Shown here one piece after another: positions 35,860 to 46,834 of a stretch of DNA of 64,000 nt (its first letter is position 1; every line of letters starts with the position of its first letter). Position numbers and translations under genes: made by a program. The notes under the pieces were generated by a model. The model saw only the letters and a list, made by a program, of their open reading frames with translations. It was not told where the DNA came from and did no database searches. Source of the DNA: Azadirachta indica (lineage: Eukaryota; Streptophyta; Magnoliopsida; Sapindales; Meliaceae); the NCBI GenBank assembly GCA_022749755.1, contig CM040443.1, forward strand, positions 16,521,244-16,585,243, given 5' to 3'.

Positions 35860-36330
35860 ATTTGATTCTAATGCTACGTATTCCTTTATTTCAACAAGAC
35901 TTGATCTTCTTTGATTATAAAGACTAAACCTTTAGAACATAAGTTGTCAGTTAAAACACTTATTAAAGGTGGAATATATCAAGATAAGATGTGTCATAAT
36001 TGTGAATTTGATATGAATGGTTATAAAGTCACATTTGGGTTATTTGTGATGAAAATGGTGTATTATAATGTGATACTAGGTATGGATTGGTTGTCATCTT
36101 TATATGCCATTATAGATTGCCAAAGAAAAAGGGTAACTATTAATCTTTCTAATGGTGAAAGATTTCATATCGTTGGAAGTAGAAGGACCTATCATCATTG
36201 TACCTATATTGGATATAATAAACATAAAGATTATTTAAAATGGGTGGCGAGTGTGATGAGTTATAATGCTGATGATTCAGTAACTTCAACTATTCCAATA
36301 GTTGACGAGTTTCAAGATGTATTTTGTAAT
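35860..36330 (+). pseudogene. Chromovirus protease remnant
   Basis: The catalytic Asp box before 35900 is lost to stops (a weak piece ends TYSFIS-like in a broken frame). The later protease part is open from 35911: HKLSVKTLIKGG, MNGYKVTFGLFVM, YNVILGMDWLSSLYAIIDC and KRVTINLSNGERF. I-L-G-M-D-W-L is the hallmark near the end of gypsy proteases. The frame continues through the linker (IPIVDEFQDVF) into RT. Confidence 0.85.
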
Positions 36331-37140
36331 GATTTACTCGGATTACCCCCTAAGAGAGAAGTAGATTTTATTATTGAGACATATTCTGGTACCTTACCAA
36401 TTTTATTAGCCCCTCATAGGATGGCACTAGCTGAACTGCAAGAGTTAAAGATTTAGTTACAGGAATTACTGGATAAAGTGTTTATTCGACCTATCTCTCC
36501 TTGGAGAACACCGATTTTATTTGCTAAAAAGAAGGACGGAAGTTTGAGGTTGTGTGTGGAGTACAGACAATTGAACTGGGTGATAGTGAAGAACAAGTAC
36601 CCTTTACCTAGAATTGATGACTTGTTTGATAAATTGCGTGATTTTAGATACTTTTTAAAGATCGACCTTCGATCTGGCTACCACCAACTGAGAGTTAGAG
36701 ATGAAGATATCCTAAAGACACTTTCTGTACTAGATATAGATATTTTGAGTTCGTAGTGATACCATTTGGTTTAACTAATGCTCCTGTGACATTTATGGAT
36801 CTGATGCATAGAATTTTTCACCCCTACCTTGATTAGTTTGTGGTAGTGTTTATCGACGATATTTTAATATATTCTAAGTCAGATAAAGAGCATGAGCAAC
36901 ACTTGTGCATTACTTTATAAGTCTTGAGGGAACACAATTTACAAATAAAATGGAGTAAATATGAGTTCTGGATAACTGAGGTTAAATTTCTTGGATATGT
37001 GGTGTCAAATAAAGGTATTTCTGTAGACCCTGCTAAGGTGGAGGCAGTGCTTAACTGGAATAATCCAAAAAATGTGCTAGAAATTAGAAGTTTTCTAGTC
37101 TAGCAGGGTATTACCGTAGATTTGTTAAAGATTTTTCTCG
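36331..37140 (+). pseudogene. Chromovirus reverse transcriptase remnant
   Basis: Blocks in order: LPPKREVDFIIE, a stop at 36454, [46 protein letters not shown] (first catalytic Asp near 36663), a one-base deletion near 36718-36722, then [20 protein letters not shown] and VVVFIDDILIYSKS (FIDD box near 36850-36860), KFLGYVVSNKGISVDPAKV. All standard gypsy RT blocks are present; the frame changes once and several stops occur. Confidence 0.9.
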
Positions 37141-37640
37141 AATAGTAGCACTTTGAGTCAATTAACTAGGAAAGGGTTAAAATTTAAGTGGAATAATGAA
37201 TGTGAGCAGGCCTTTATAAAATTGAAAAATTATTTGACCTCAGCCTTAGTTTTAGTTATTCCTAAGCGAGGTGTAGGGTATATAGTTTATTGTGATGCTT
37301 CACGTGTGGGTCTTGTTTGTGTTTTGATGCAGTCAAAGAGAGTGGTAGCATATGGTTCATGCCAACTTAAGACCTATGAGCATAACTATCCTACATATGA
37401 CTTAGAACTTACTGCCATTGTATTTGCATTAAAGATATGGAGATATTATTTATACGGTAAGAAGTTTGAAGTATTCTCATATTATAAAAGTTTTCGATAT
37501 CTTTTTACCAAAAAGATATTAACTTAAGGCAGATAAGGTGAATGGAATACCTAGAAGATTATGATTTCACCTTGCATTACCATCCCGGTAAGGCTAATGT
37601 GCAACAGATGCCTTTAGTAGGAAATCTTAGGCATATTGGC
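37141..37640 (+). pseudogene. Chromovirus RNase H remnant
   Basis: Open piece 37153-37527 shows FKWNNECEQAFIKLKNYLTS, YIVYCDASRVGLVCVLMQ (catalytic Asp in YCDAS), VVAYGSCQLKTYEHNYPTYD (catalytic Glu replaced: Y-E-x-N-Y-P-T-Y-D-L-E-L kept) and LKIWRYYLYGKKFEVFS. After 37530 the frame shifts and the end of the domain (DFTLHYHPGKAN-like) is only seen in another frame. Confidence 0.85.
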
Positions 37641-38740
37641 AAGATTTTCTGTTGAAGGTGGAAAATGTGTAATGATTTAGAAAATTTTGATTTGAGGATT
37701 AATGAATCAGGAAGCCAACCCTTCTTGTTCAACATAATAACCCAGCCTACCATCATTCAGAAGGTGATTATTACTCAACGAAGTGATTCTGAAGTTAAGT
37801 TAGTACGAGCCAAGTTAGAGAATGGTGAGGCCATAGAGGGGTGGTCTATAGATTCATGCGGTGGTTTAAGGTTTGCTGGTAAACTTTTTGTACCATCAGG
37901 TAAGTCTTTTAGAAAAGATGTGCTTAGTGAGGTTCACAAGTCAAAATTTACCATACATCCTAGTGGTACGAAGATGTACCAAAACCTGTGTAGATGTTTC
38001 TAGTGGAATGGAATGAAGAAAGATGTAGGGGAATTTGTGTGTAAATGTTTGACATGCCAACATGTGAAAGTACAACATTAGAAACCAGCAGGGTTACTCC
38101 AACCTCTTTCAGTAACATAATGGAAATGGGAACATGTAACTGTGGATTTATGAAAGGGCTATCTAAAACCTAAAAGAATCATGAAAGTGTATGGGTAATT
38201 GTGGATAGATTGACAAAATCTGCTCACTTTCTACCTGTCAAATCTACTAATTCTCTAGAATTTTTGACTAAATTGTATGTCCAGAAGATAATAAGACTGC
38301 ACAGGCTGCCTTTATCAATTGTATCCAATAGAGATACAAAATTTACCTCACAATTTTGGAGAAGTTTGTAGAAAGCTATGGGCACTCAATTAAATTTTAG
38401 TAAAGCTTATCATCCTTATATAGATAGTCAATCCGAGAGAGTTATCTAAGTGTCAGAGGATATGCTCAGATATTGTGCTTTAGATTTTCAAGCCTCTTAG
38501 GCTGAGCATTTACCTTTAATCGAATTTTCTTACGACAATAGCTACCAAACTAGTCTTGAAATGGCTCCTTTTGAGGCATTTTATGGTAGACCTTATCGAT
38601 CTCTTATTTGTTAGGCCAAGGTTGGTGAGGCATTAATAGTAGAACCTAAATTGGTAAAAGAAACCACTGAGAAAGTAAAGGTGATTAGACAACAACTTCT
38701 TACAACTCAAAGTTGTTAGAAGAGTTATGCAGATTATAGA
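37641..38740 (+). pseudogene. Chromovirus integrase remnant
   Basis: Open piece 37665-38003 includes the HHCC zinc finger: VHKSKFTIHPSGTKMYQN with the two His, followed after a stop by VCKCLTCQHVK with the two Cys (near 38040-38065). The catalytic core (38100-38640) is heavily broken by stops and frame changes; pieces such as VDRLTKSAHFLPVK-like near 38200 and [15 protein letters not shown] near 38525 remain in separate frames. Integrase would join element DNA to the chromosome; this copy cannot. Confidence 0.8.
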
Positions 38741-39200
38741 CGGAGACCATTGGAATTTGAAGTAGGTAATTATGTTTTCCTAAATGTCAAACCTTATACT
38801 GGAATAGCTAAGTTCAGGAAAAGTGGGAAGCTTACTCTAATGTTCATTGGTCCTTTTGAGATTTTAGAACGAATTAGTCAAGTATCTTATAGACTAGCCT
38901 TACCTGCTCAGTTATCACAAATCCACGATGTTTTTCATGTCTCAATGTTGAAGAAGTACCATGCAGATCCTTCACATGTCTTAAAATGGAGAAACCTTAC
39001 ATTGAATAAGGATGTCTCTTATGAAGAGAAGCCTATTCAAATTCTTGATCATATAGAACAAGTTCTTTGTAAAAAGAATATCCGCTTGGTGAAGGTTTTG
39101 TGACAACATCATGAAATAGAGGAAGCTACTTAGGAACTTGAAGACTAGATGCTATCACAATATCCAGAACTATTTTCAATCGAAATGTAAATTTCGAGAA
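38741..39200 (+). pseudogene. Integrase C-terminus with chromodomain, remnant
   Basis: Open piece 38750-39103 shows FEVGNYVFLNVKPY, FIGPFEILERISQVSYRLAL and IHDVFHVSMLKKYHADPSH (the usual integrase tail of plant chromoviruses). A chromodomain follows: YEEKPIQILDHIEQVLCKKN, IRLVKVL, a stop, then EIEEATxELED with a Trp position lost to stop, ending near YPELF. The chromodomain in this clade guides integration to particular chromatin. Confidence 0.85.
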
Positions 39201-39212
39201 CGAAATTTTTTT

Positions 39213-39223
39213 AGGTGAGGAGG
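39213..39223 (+). other. Polypurine tract of the chromovirus
   Basis: AGGTGAGGAGG lies immediately before the 3' LTR, the expected plus-strand primer site. Confidence 0.8.
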
Positions 39224-40931
39224 TTATAATACCTTAAGTCCTTGCTTTAATTAGAATACACATGTTGCATACATCCACTTTATATTATATAAGGACATAA
39301 TAATTAAGAACTTATAAGAAAGATATGTTTATTAAAAAAAAATATTGATTAGGACGAATATGTTTATGACTTTAAAAGAATAGAATTATTAGATAATATA
39401 AATTTTGTTGCGGGTAAATGGTATAAAAAGAGAAGTTGAAGAGTTTAATTGAAATTAGGATGCCATGTGTCTTAATTTAAGAATAAATTTGGGCACTACA
39501 TGTATAGGCTAAGTGGGTGGCAGGTGTTAAAAGAAAAATTTATATAATAATTAAATGAGGTAACCGGTGGATATATATATACGTAAACCTTCTTTTTCAA
39601 ATTGAAAATCGAAGATCTAACAGAAAGGAAGGAAAAAGAAGAAAAAGAAAAAAAAAGGTAGGTTTGGTTTGAAATTTTGATCTCAATGATTAATTTTAAT
39701 TTTTAAGGATTAGTATATTACTTCATTTAGCTGTAGAAAGTTAAACTATTAGTATATAGATATATGTTTAAATATATATACATTTTTGGTAACAAAATTT
39801 GAATTTTTGGATCACCATTCATTATTTTTTGTTAAATTGGTATTAAGAAGTGATTGGGCAAAGAAGGACAAACTAATAGAGGCATAAAAATTATCATGCA
39901 TGTGTTAGGTACGTATTTATATGCGTTTGGTGGATTTTAGTTTTAAAGTTGAAAAGTAAGGTGTTTTATTACAGTTAATATTTTGATAAATGCGTGTAAA
40001 ATTCCTAAATCACCATGTGTTGATTCAATTAATTGTTTTTTGAATTGGGTTTAAATAGTAATTTTCATATGAATGTTAAATTTTTAAATACAGTGAGAAA
40101 ATTGTATTAACACGTGTTGTGTTTTTATAAATGTATGATTTGTATGGAAATGTTGCGAATATATTTGATAAATTAAAATGTAATGTCACGGTTGTTGTTG
40201 TGATGTGATACCGGTGTTTTGGGTGACGGTCTCTATGAATAATGCCCCCAAAGATCGTTTCTGTTGAGGTGATGGTCCCTGGGAATAATGGCCCTCAAGA
40301 TCATTTTTGACGGGATTACGATCCTTGGGAATAATGCTCTTAAAGTACGTATGGCCAATTTTTGGAGTGGCAGTCTTTCAGAACAATGCCTGTAAAGTAC
40401 GTAAGCACAAAATTTATAAATATTTTTATGAAATTGTGTGTTTCACGTTGTTCTCATTAATATTGAAATTGAAATTTTGATTTAATATTCTGTTATGCTC
40501 TTTGTTGGAAATTAAAAAGTGCTTTTATGTTCAAACTTATTTATTACAAAATTTAAAACTGCAGTTATATATAAATATCTGTTGGGCATTAGTTTATCCC
40601 TACTTTTCAAGTTTAAATAATGCTGGAGATTTGTAAGTAGCAGACAAAGGATATTCTAGGACCAAGTTTTTGTTACTTTTGAAACTATATGCAATTATAG
40701 GAGCAGAATTTTGCAATGTATGGTTTTAATGTAATTTTCATGCTTGTATTTAGAAGTTAGAAGTCTTAAAACTGATTATATTTTGTTAATTAATGAAATG
40801 ACGCAAATAGTGTTTAATTTTATTGGGAATGTGTATAGTGAAATTTTAAAACTGACAAGATTACATATATGACATACATTACATTATAGTAGAAATTCTG
40901 TCGAAATTTCTGAGAATTAAGGGATGTTATA
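39224..40931 (+). repeat. 3' LTR of the chromovirus
   Basis: Starts TTATAATACC after the polypurine tract and ends GATGTTATA directly before GAAGG. Similar to 32126-33816 along its full length, by eye about nine positions in ten in the parts compared, with several indels (for example near 39340-39380). Confidence 0.85.
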
Positions 40932-40969
40932 GAAGGCCGATGATTTGTGGGTAGAATACTCACTTATCA
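40932..40969 (-). mobile_element. Athila-like 3' LTR, first 38 bases
   Basis: On the minus strand it reads TGATAAGTGAG at its start, preceded by AAGTTTTAGGGTATT, a decayed polypurine tract of the kind placed before Athila LTRs. It is cut off from the rest of the LTR (30668-32125) by the chromovirus insertion. Confidence 0.55.
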
Positions 40970-43900
40970 AATACCCTAAAACTTAAACATTTGCTTGTAC
41001 TAAAGCAAATAAAACAAGAAGGCATAAATCAAATAATGAAAAGAAAATATAATGAGTTCCAAGATTAAAGAAAAAAAATTCAATTTACAAACTCAACAAT
41101 CCAAACTAGCTTTCTTGCCTCATGGTTTCATGGTTAACAAGAATTCAACAAGACAAACTTAATCATTCAATTATCCAAGCAGTAATGCTTCTTTATATGA
41201 TATACCCATGTGTAGTGTGTGATAGTTGTTAATTGATCATCCTTTTTTATATCATCCTTCACAATATTAGAGTATAGTATGCATAGACCTTTTAACTCTA
41301 AACTTCACAAGGATAGTCATTCACAATGACGATTGGGTTATTGCTCAAGTAAGCGTGTATGAGACAAGTATTAAGCTTAGAATTTTGAAAAAGAACAAAG
41401 CTTGCATACAATCAAAAGTATACACTATTTCTGGTGTGATGATGGTAATCTCATAAAAGGAATATTACTATCTTGATTCCTACAGCGATGGATGCCGATT
41501 AATCAAACAACACACATAATCAATATAGGACTTTCCTTTTAGGCTGTAATAAGGCTAATGAGTAAGACAATTACAAGAAAGAATAGATTAAAGATAAATC
41601 ACATTTTTGGGAAATTCATACATATGCTTTTATCATCTACCTTTAACTTTTGTTTAACAACATATCTCACCACTACTCATTTTTTTTCACTTTTTTTCTT
41701 TATGTTTATGTTATTTGCTACAACTTAAAGGTTATAACTCTCAAGTATAGGTTGTCTGAACTAATAAAGTTCGGAAGTCCGAGTGTCGGTCCATAGGGAA
41801 TACGTTATATAAGGTCCACAAATCCAATGTCCAAATATAATGAAAATAAAATGAATTTGTTGTTGAATGTAAATTTAAGATGATTGATTATTAGGGCATT
41901 AGGGATTCATTTTGTTGATAATTACAGAAATTAGTCTTTACTCATCTTTTTTTAACTCAATTAAGAATTACTTAATAGATAATCTTAATCGAAAGATAAA
42001 TGTATTGAGATACATCACAATACATCTTTTAAGAAAAGGTAATAAAATAAAAGATTAATCATTCAATTTACTAGTGAAAAATATAACATACCTTGTTCTT
42101 GATTTGTAGAAAATGTGCAAGCATTCAGTGTACCTTTTGTTAACAATGAATCAAGCCTCCTGACAAACCAAAACACTTTTAAGAAATATAATTCACTCAA
42201 TTGAAAAGATTTTGCATTAAGCACAACTTAGAACGATAAAAGAACAATGCTATAAAATCAACAAAACTACACCATTAGCCCTAATTTCTAATTTAGAAAG
42301 ACATTATTTAATTGAAGTTCAAATTACAAAAAGAAAACAGAAATGGTAAAAAAAATGATCCCCCTCCTCACTTCCACATCTTCCTTTATATAGGTAAAAC
42401 AAAAGACATTTCACATGTATGAACATAATTTGTCAATTTCTAATTAATCATGCTCTACCAACTTCTAACACATTTTTGACCATAAAAACCACCGAATTTC
42501 ATAAAACCATCTTCTTCAAAGTTGTAGGTGAATGACTAATCTTTCTAATGGTCCATATCTCACCCAACTATATAATTTTTCGCTACATATTTAGGGGGAT
42601 ACGACTCAAATATATAAATATATTGAGCTGGTTCACAGATGCGCTTGAGTTCTGTTGAAACCCAATTTTGTCCCATTAACTGCTCGAACTGGTCCAACCT
42701 TTGGCTTACAAAGTTGTGAAATGATGAGTTTACGTTTGTTCAGCTCAAGAATCGTATCAATTGATGATTTGGATTGAATGATACGCTCATTATACAAAAC
42801 CTGCGCAAAACCGACTATTTAGTCCAATTCATGTTTTACAATTCAATATAAAGGAATATGCTTCATTATTGAGGAATAGAAGGATATTATTAAGTGTAAA
42901 TCATAATATTTCTCTTGATAAACCTACACTTTTAAACATTTATCATTATTTTACCTTTTGACGTGAGCACTCATTACTTAGTTAGGCAAGAGTCTTGGTT
43001 ACTCAATAAAATTAAGGTTATGCATTTTTATTCCCTTTTTCTATTCTTTTTGTTTTTTTAATGTGCATCAAATAATAAAGCCTTTTGAGAAGCATATAAA
43101 CAACACATAGCAACCCCTAAACTTATTTTGAAGCATACATAATTGCAATTCTAAGAAAGCTCAAAAGTTCCTACACGGATAAAGACAATAAATTCAACTA
43201 TCGAGTTTGGTTATTGTTGGTTTTATGAAGGAAAAAGAGATTAACTTGAGGCTTAAAGTAGTTAACTAGGGAAACAAGCATCTATAAGGCTAGAAAGGAT
43301 CAAATGATTCAAGCAAGACTTGAAATCCCTTCTTATGCATCATAAAATCAATCTTACATCTGAAAAATCAAACTAAATAGCCAAAACAAAACATGATAAG
43401 ATCATTAGAAAAAAAGGATAACAGGATCAGATATAGAGTAATCATATAACACTTGGAATAAATGCATAAAGGCTCGAAAGCTCACGAAAATGGGTGATAC
43501 AATCTACATTATCTTGCATATCATTTTCCAATTATATGAATTCACCAAATCAAGATTCAAATCAATTGTTACGTGAGGTGCAGTGCATATACATTATGAG
43601 CATAAAAAAATGAAAACTAGTTAGTACAAGGATAAAATTATGATCTTAGCTTAATATCTCATCACTCCAAATTGGCCATGCGTAATTCATTTCCATAAAC
43701 TTCTTACAATAGAAGAAAGCTACTCCAAAATAGAAAATAAACACAAAAAAATTATCACAAAAATGAAAAAGATTACCATAAAAATCTACTTAATAAATCT
43801 TTCAGAAACATAATAACATTGTCCTCAAAGTTTGAAATTAAATATCATGCAATGAATAGATTAATAAAAGTTAGAAACAGACTAAAATATTAAATATGAA

Positions 43901-43970
43901 AAGAGAAGGAAAAGGAAGAGATATCACCTAATTTGGAAAACCCCTTCAAGCATTGCGTAATTCATCTTCT
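40970..43970 (-). mobile_element. Athila-like 3' non-coding region
   Basis: Three kilobases between the LTR start and the end of the pol region, without recognisable protein. Athila elements normally have a long 3' region here, so this is assigned by position. Landmarks include TTCGGAAGTCCGAGTGTCGGTCC near 41771 and a GC-richer stretch at 42600-42800. A further unrecognised insertion inside it cannot be excluded. Confidence 0.4.
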
Positions 43971-44281
43971 TATTCTTAAACACCTTAAGTTGACTCCCAA
44001 GCAATGCTAAGTTTAACATCTTCAGCTGGACCATTCTTCATCTCTAAGTATCATGTGACTTTCCAAGAGTGACATCTATGCATCTCAACTATTTCAAATG
44101 CATCTGCATGTGGCTTCAAATGGTCATCATGCATGTTGAGACATTCTCTAGGATTAAATGGGTGATTTTTTCTCAATGTTCCATATCAGTGTGGAATGCT
44201 TGAAAAATCATCCAATATGTGCACAATCGCAACCACTTGCTCATTCTTACTTAATGACTAGGGCAAACTCTTTTTCCCTTG
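43971..44281 (-). mobile_element. Athila-like region just after the pol end
   Basis: Minus strand near 44030-43985 reads AGCTGAAGATGTTAAACTTAGC then TTGCTTGGGAGTCAACTT, a pattern I know from just downstream of the Athila integrase end (GTTAAACAAGCGCT, GGGAGGCAACCC). It lies next to protease-region sequence, so RT, RNase H and integrase have been deleted near 44250-44280. Confidence 0.45.
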
Positions 44282-44720
44282 TTAAGTGTCAATCCATAAG
44301 TAACTTTCCATATCAACAAGATACTTTATAGCTTTGAACACATTAAAGGTAACTTGTTCTCCTTGTACTCCGAAATGAGTTGCCCTTTCAGCACATCTAG
44401 TAAAGCTCCCCTTGTAGCTAAAAATGTTCAACCAAGGATGATTGGAATTTCTTGATCTTCCTATATGAAAAAATAAGAAAATGAGCTGGGAAGATGAACT
44501 TATCAACCTTTACCAATATATCTATGATAATGCCTCTTGAATACTTAATTGATCGATCAGCTAATTGTAAAGACACTATCATAGGCTTCGTTTCCTTGAA
44601 ACCTAATTTCCTATACACAAAAAAAGGCATTAAATTAATACTAGTACCCAAATGACAAAGAGCTTTGTCAAAATATAAATCTCCAACATTCAAAGAATAG
44701 TAAAGCTTCTTAGGTCCTTT
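44282..44720 (-). pseudogene. Athila-like protease region remnant
   Basis: Minus-strand frame 44693-44418 reads GDLYFDKALCHLGTSINLMP, LGFKETKPMIVSLQLADRS and GIIIDILVKVDKFIFPAHF, the Athila protease. The catalytic D-x-G-A-S-I pattern is HLGTSI here, so the Asp is lost. It continues in a second frame (44506-44282) with EQVTFNVFKAIKYL, the linker before RT. Upstream, TKECSAILQKKLPSKLKDL (near 44790-44735) keeps the family order. RT is absent downstream. Confidence 0.8.
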
Positions 44721-46148
44721 AGCTTAGATGGTAACTTTTTTTGTAATATAGCACTACATTCCTTAGTAAGTGCAACAGTTTCATGTTCCTTCATCTTTCA
44801 CTTGTTTGAAAGGATCTACTTCATAAAATTCACATAGCTTGGCATTTGTTTTAAGACATCTACAAACGCAATGTTGATATGAATCTTCTTGAAAATCTTA
44901 AGGAACTTAGAGCATTAGGCATCAATCTTCTTCTTTTGGCATCTTTAAGGAAACAGAAAAGAAGCTTTGAGAAGTGAAGTAATATCAAGAAATAAAATTC
45001 TTTTAAACTTTTCAACCCAAGTCTCCTTTTCTTTTTCATACTTTTATTCTCAAATTTGTTTAGATGGCTTTGTTGATAAGGTGGTTGCTTCACTTGATTG
45101 CACCTTTGGTCCTTTGACTTTCTTTCCACTCTGTAAGGTAATAGCCTTGTTGCTTTCTTAGGTTGACTTCTGTATCACTTGGAAATTGTCTTCTTTAAAG
45201 AGATTTAATTGATGTAGCTAGTTGTGCAACTTGAACTTTGAAGGACTTCATTATTGCTCATATGTTCTCCAAGTGAATCTTTATGTTCCAACCTAGTTTC
45301 ATTCTTGTTAAACTGACTTCTAACCTCAACAATGAACATGCTTAAAACATCTACCAAGGATGGCTTTTTCTAAGTTACTAATTGTTAAAATCTTTATGGT
45401 GGTTGTAGCATGTTTCTAGTGTTACCATCAAAGAAATTCTTATGGTTGCGAAGCCACGAATAGTATTGATTGGGGAAATTATTGGTTGGCTAGAGGTTAT
45501 AATTTTGATTGTTTATGAATTGACATAGCTCTTGGTAAAGCCCTTCACCAGAATATGAAGCATTAGCAACCATTGCCAAAGTGAATGCTTGAATCTGATT
45601 AGTCAACATCACCACTTCAGTTGAAAGTGACACCAACAAATCAACTTCATAAATGCCCATAGCTTTTTCACCAACAACCGCTCATTTGGTCACTAACAGG
45701 CCATTTCTTCTAACAATTGCTAATCTTCCTCTGTAATCTTCAGAAAAAGAGTACCATCAGCTGCTGTATCTCCTATAGTCTTAGTTTTTCCATTCAACCC
45801 ATTATAGAAAAGTTAAACCTAGAACTAATCTTGATAACCAAGTTAGGGACATCTTTTAAGCAGATCTTTCAATTTCTCCCAAGCTTCATAAAGAGGATCA
45901 AAATTATGTTGCTTGAAAGTTCCAATTTCAATCCATAAAAAAGCCATCTTTATTGGTGGGAAGAATTTAGATAAGTACTTTTGCTCTAACTCTTCCCAAC
46001 TTACAATGCTTCCTAGTTCCAAGAATTGCAACCATTCTCTTGATTTGTCCCTAAGAGGGAAAGGGAACAAACACAATCTAACAACATCCTTGATAACCCC
46101 ATTCATCTCCACTGTGTCATAAATCTCAATTAACATTGCTAGGTACAT
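44721..46148 (-). pseudogene. Athila-like gag remnant
   Basis: The best piece is 46148-45843: IYDTVEMNGVIKDVVRLCLF, SREWLQFLELGSIVSWEELE, KYLSKFFPPIKMAFLWIEI and FDPLYEAWEKLKDLLKRCP, the Athila capsid core. Further downstream are decayed Gln/Asn-rich linkers (about 45750-45400) and a Lys-rich piece (45129-44860) leading to the protease. The usual gag N-terminus and the primer site are missing: the core abuts LTR sequence at about 46160, so the 5' end was also deleted. Confidence 0.85.
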
Positions 46149-46159
46149 ATTTGAGAATG

Positions 46160-46830
46160 TAATTTACAAGTATATGGAGTTATATCAAGTAATACAATGA
46201 TAAAAAAAATCGATGTCGAGCCCATAGGGATTGAGTTTTTAAAATTCTAAACTAATTATTGCAATTATAGTAAATTGATTTTATCTAAGTAATCATTACT
46301 TGAATAAGTAAAAATATATAGAAAATATAAAATATAATTGCTAATCTAATGATAGAAATAGAAATATAAAAGCTAGAGCTAATAGTGTAAGTGTATGGAA
46401 ACTGAAATGAATTGGTTCTAAGGCTTGACTTCACATAATTATTAATGTATTTCTCCTAATTGGGGATTTGTAATGCTTTCACTTTAAATAAACTAATCAT
46501 GGGTTACAAGCTAACCTAATTCCCTCTCTCGAGTGCTGAACAAAGTCCTATGTATATTTAACTTAGCCGATATCTCTATCTAACTCTATTAATTACAGGT
46601 TCATTTAGCCTTGCATGTTATAAACCACCAAGGATTCACTCACCTCTCAGGCTCCTCATATCCCTAGTGTCAAATCGATTATCTATATACTAATATCCAT
46701 TAGAACTCTCAATAATCTAAATTGTGTTTCCTAATCCTCGTGAAGAAATTAAATATTCTTAGGCACTAATTCATTTATGATTAATGAAATAATTCATCAA
46801 ACAAAAATTTATAGGCATTAAGTAAAATTA
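46160..46830 (-). mobile_element. Athila-like 5' LTR, inner part
   Basis: Matches 30716-31345 in the same orientation and lies upstream of gag on the minus strand, as a 5' LTR should. The match stops near 46830; the outer two thirds of the LTR are replaced by unrelated repeat DNA. Confidence 0.65.
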
Positions 46831-46834
46831 AGAT

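Larger units (their letters stand above)
32126..40931 (+). mobile_element. Structurally complete Ty3/gypsy chromovirus (Tekay/Del-like), coding capacity lost
   Basis: 8.8-kb element with 5' LTR 32126-33816, 3' LTR 39224-40931, a primer site, a polypurine tract, and gag, protease, RT, RNase H, integrase and chromodomain in order. It is flanked by a perfect 5-bp duplication GAAGG (32121-32125 and 40932-40936), as left by gypsy integrases. Several in-frame stops (for example 34884, 34912, 36454) and frameshifts (near 36720 and 37530-37660) disable it. The LTRs differ at many sites and by indels, so the insertion is not recent. It sits inside an Athila-like LTR. An extra reading frame lies before gag (33961-34410). 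Confidence 0.9.
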
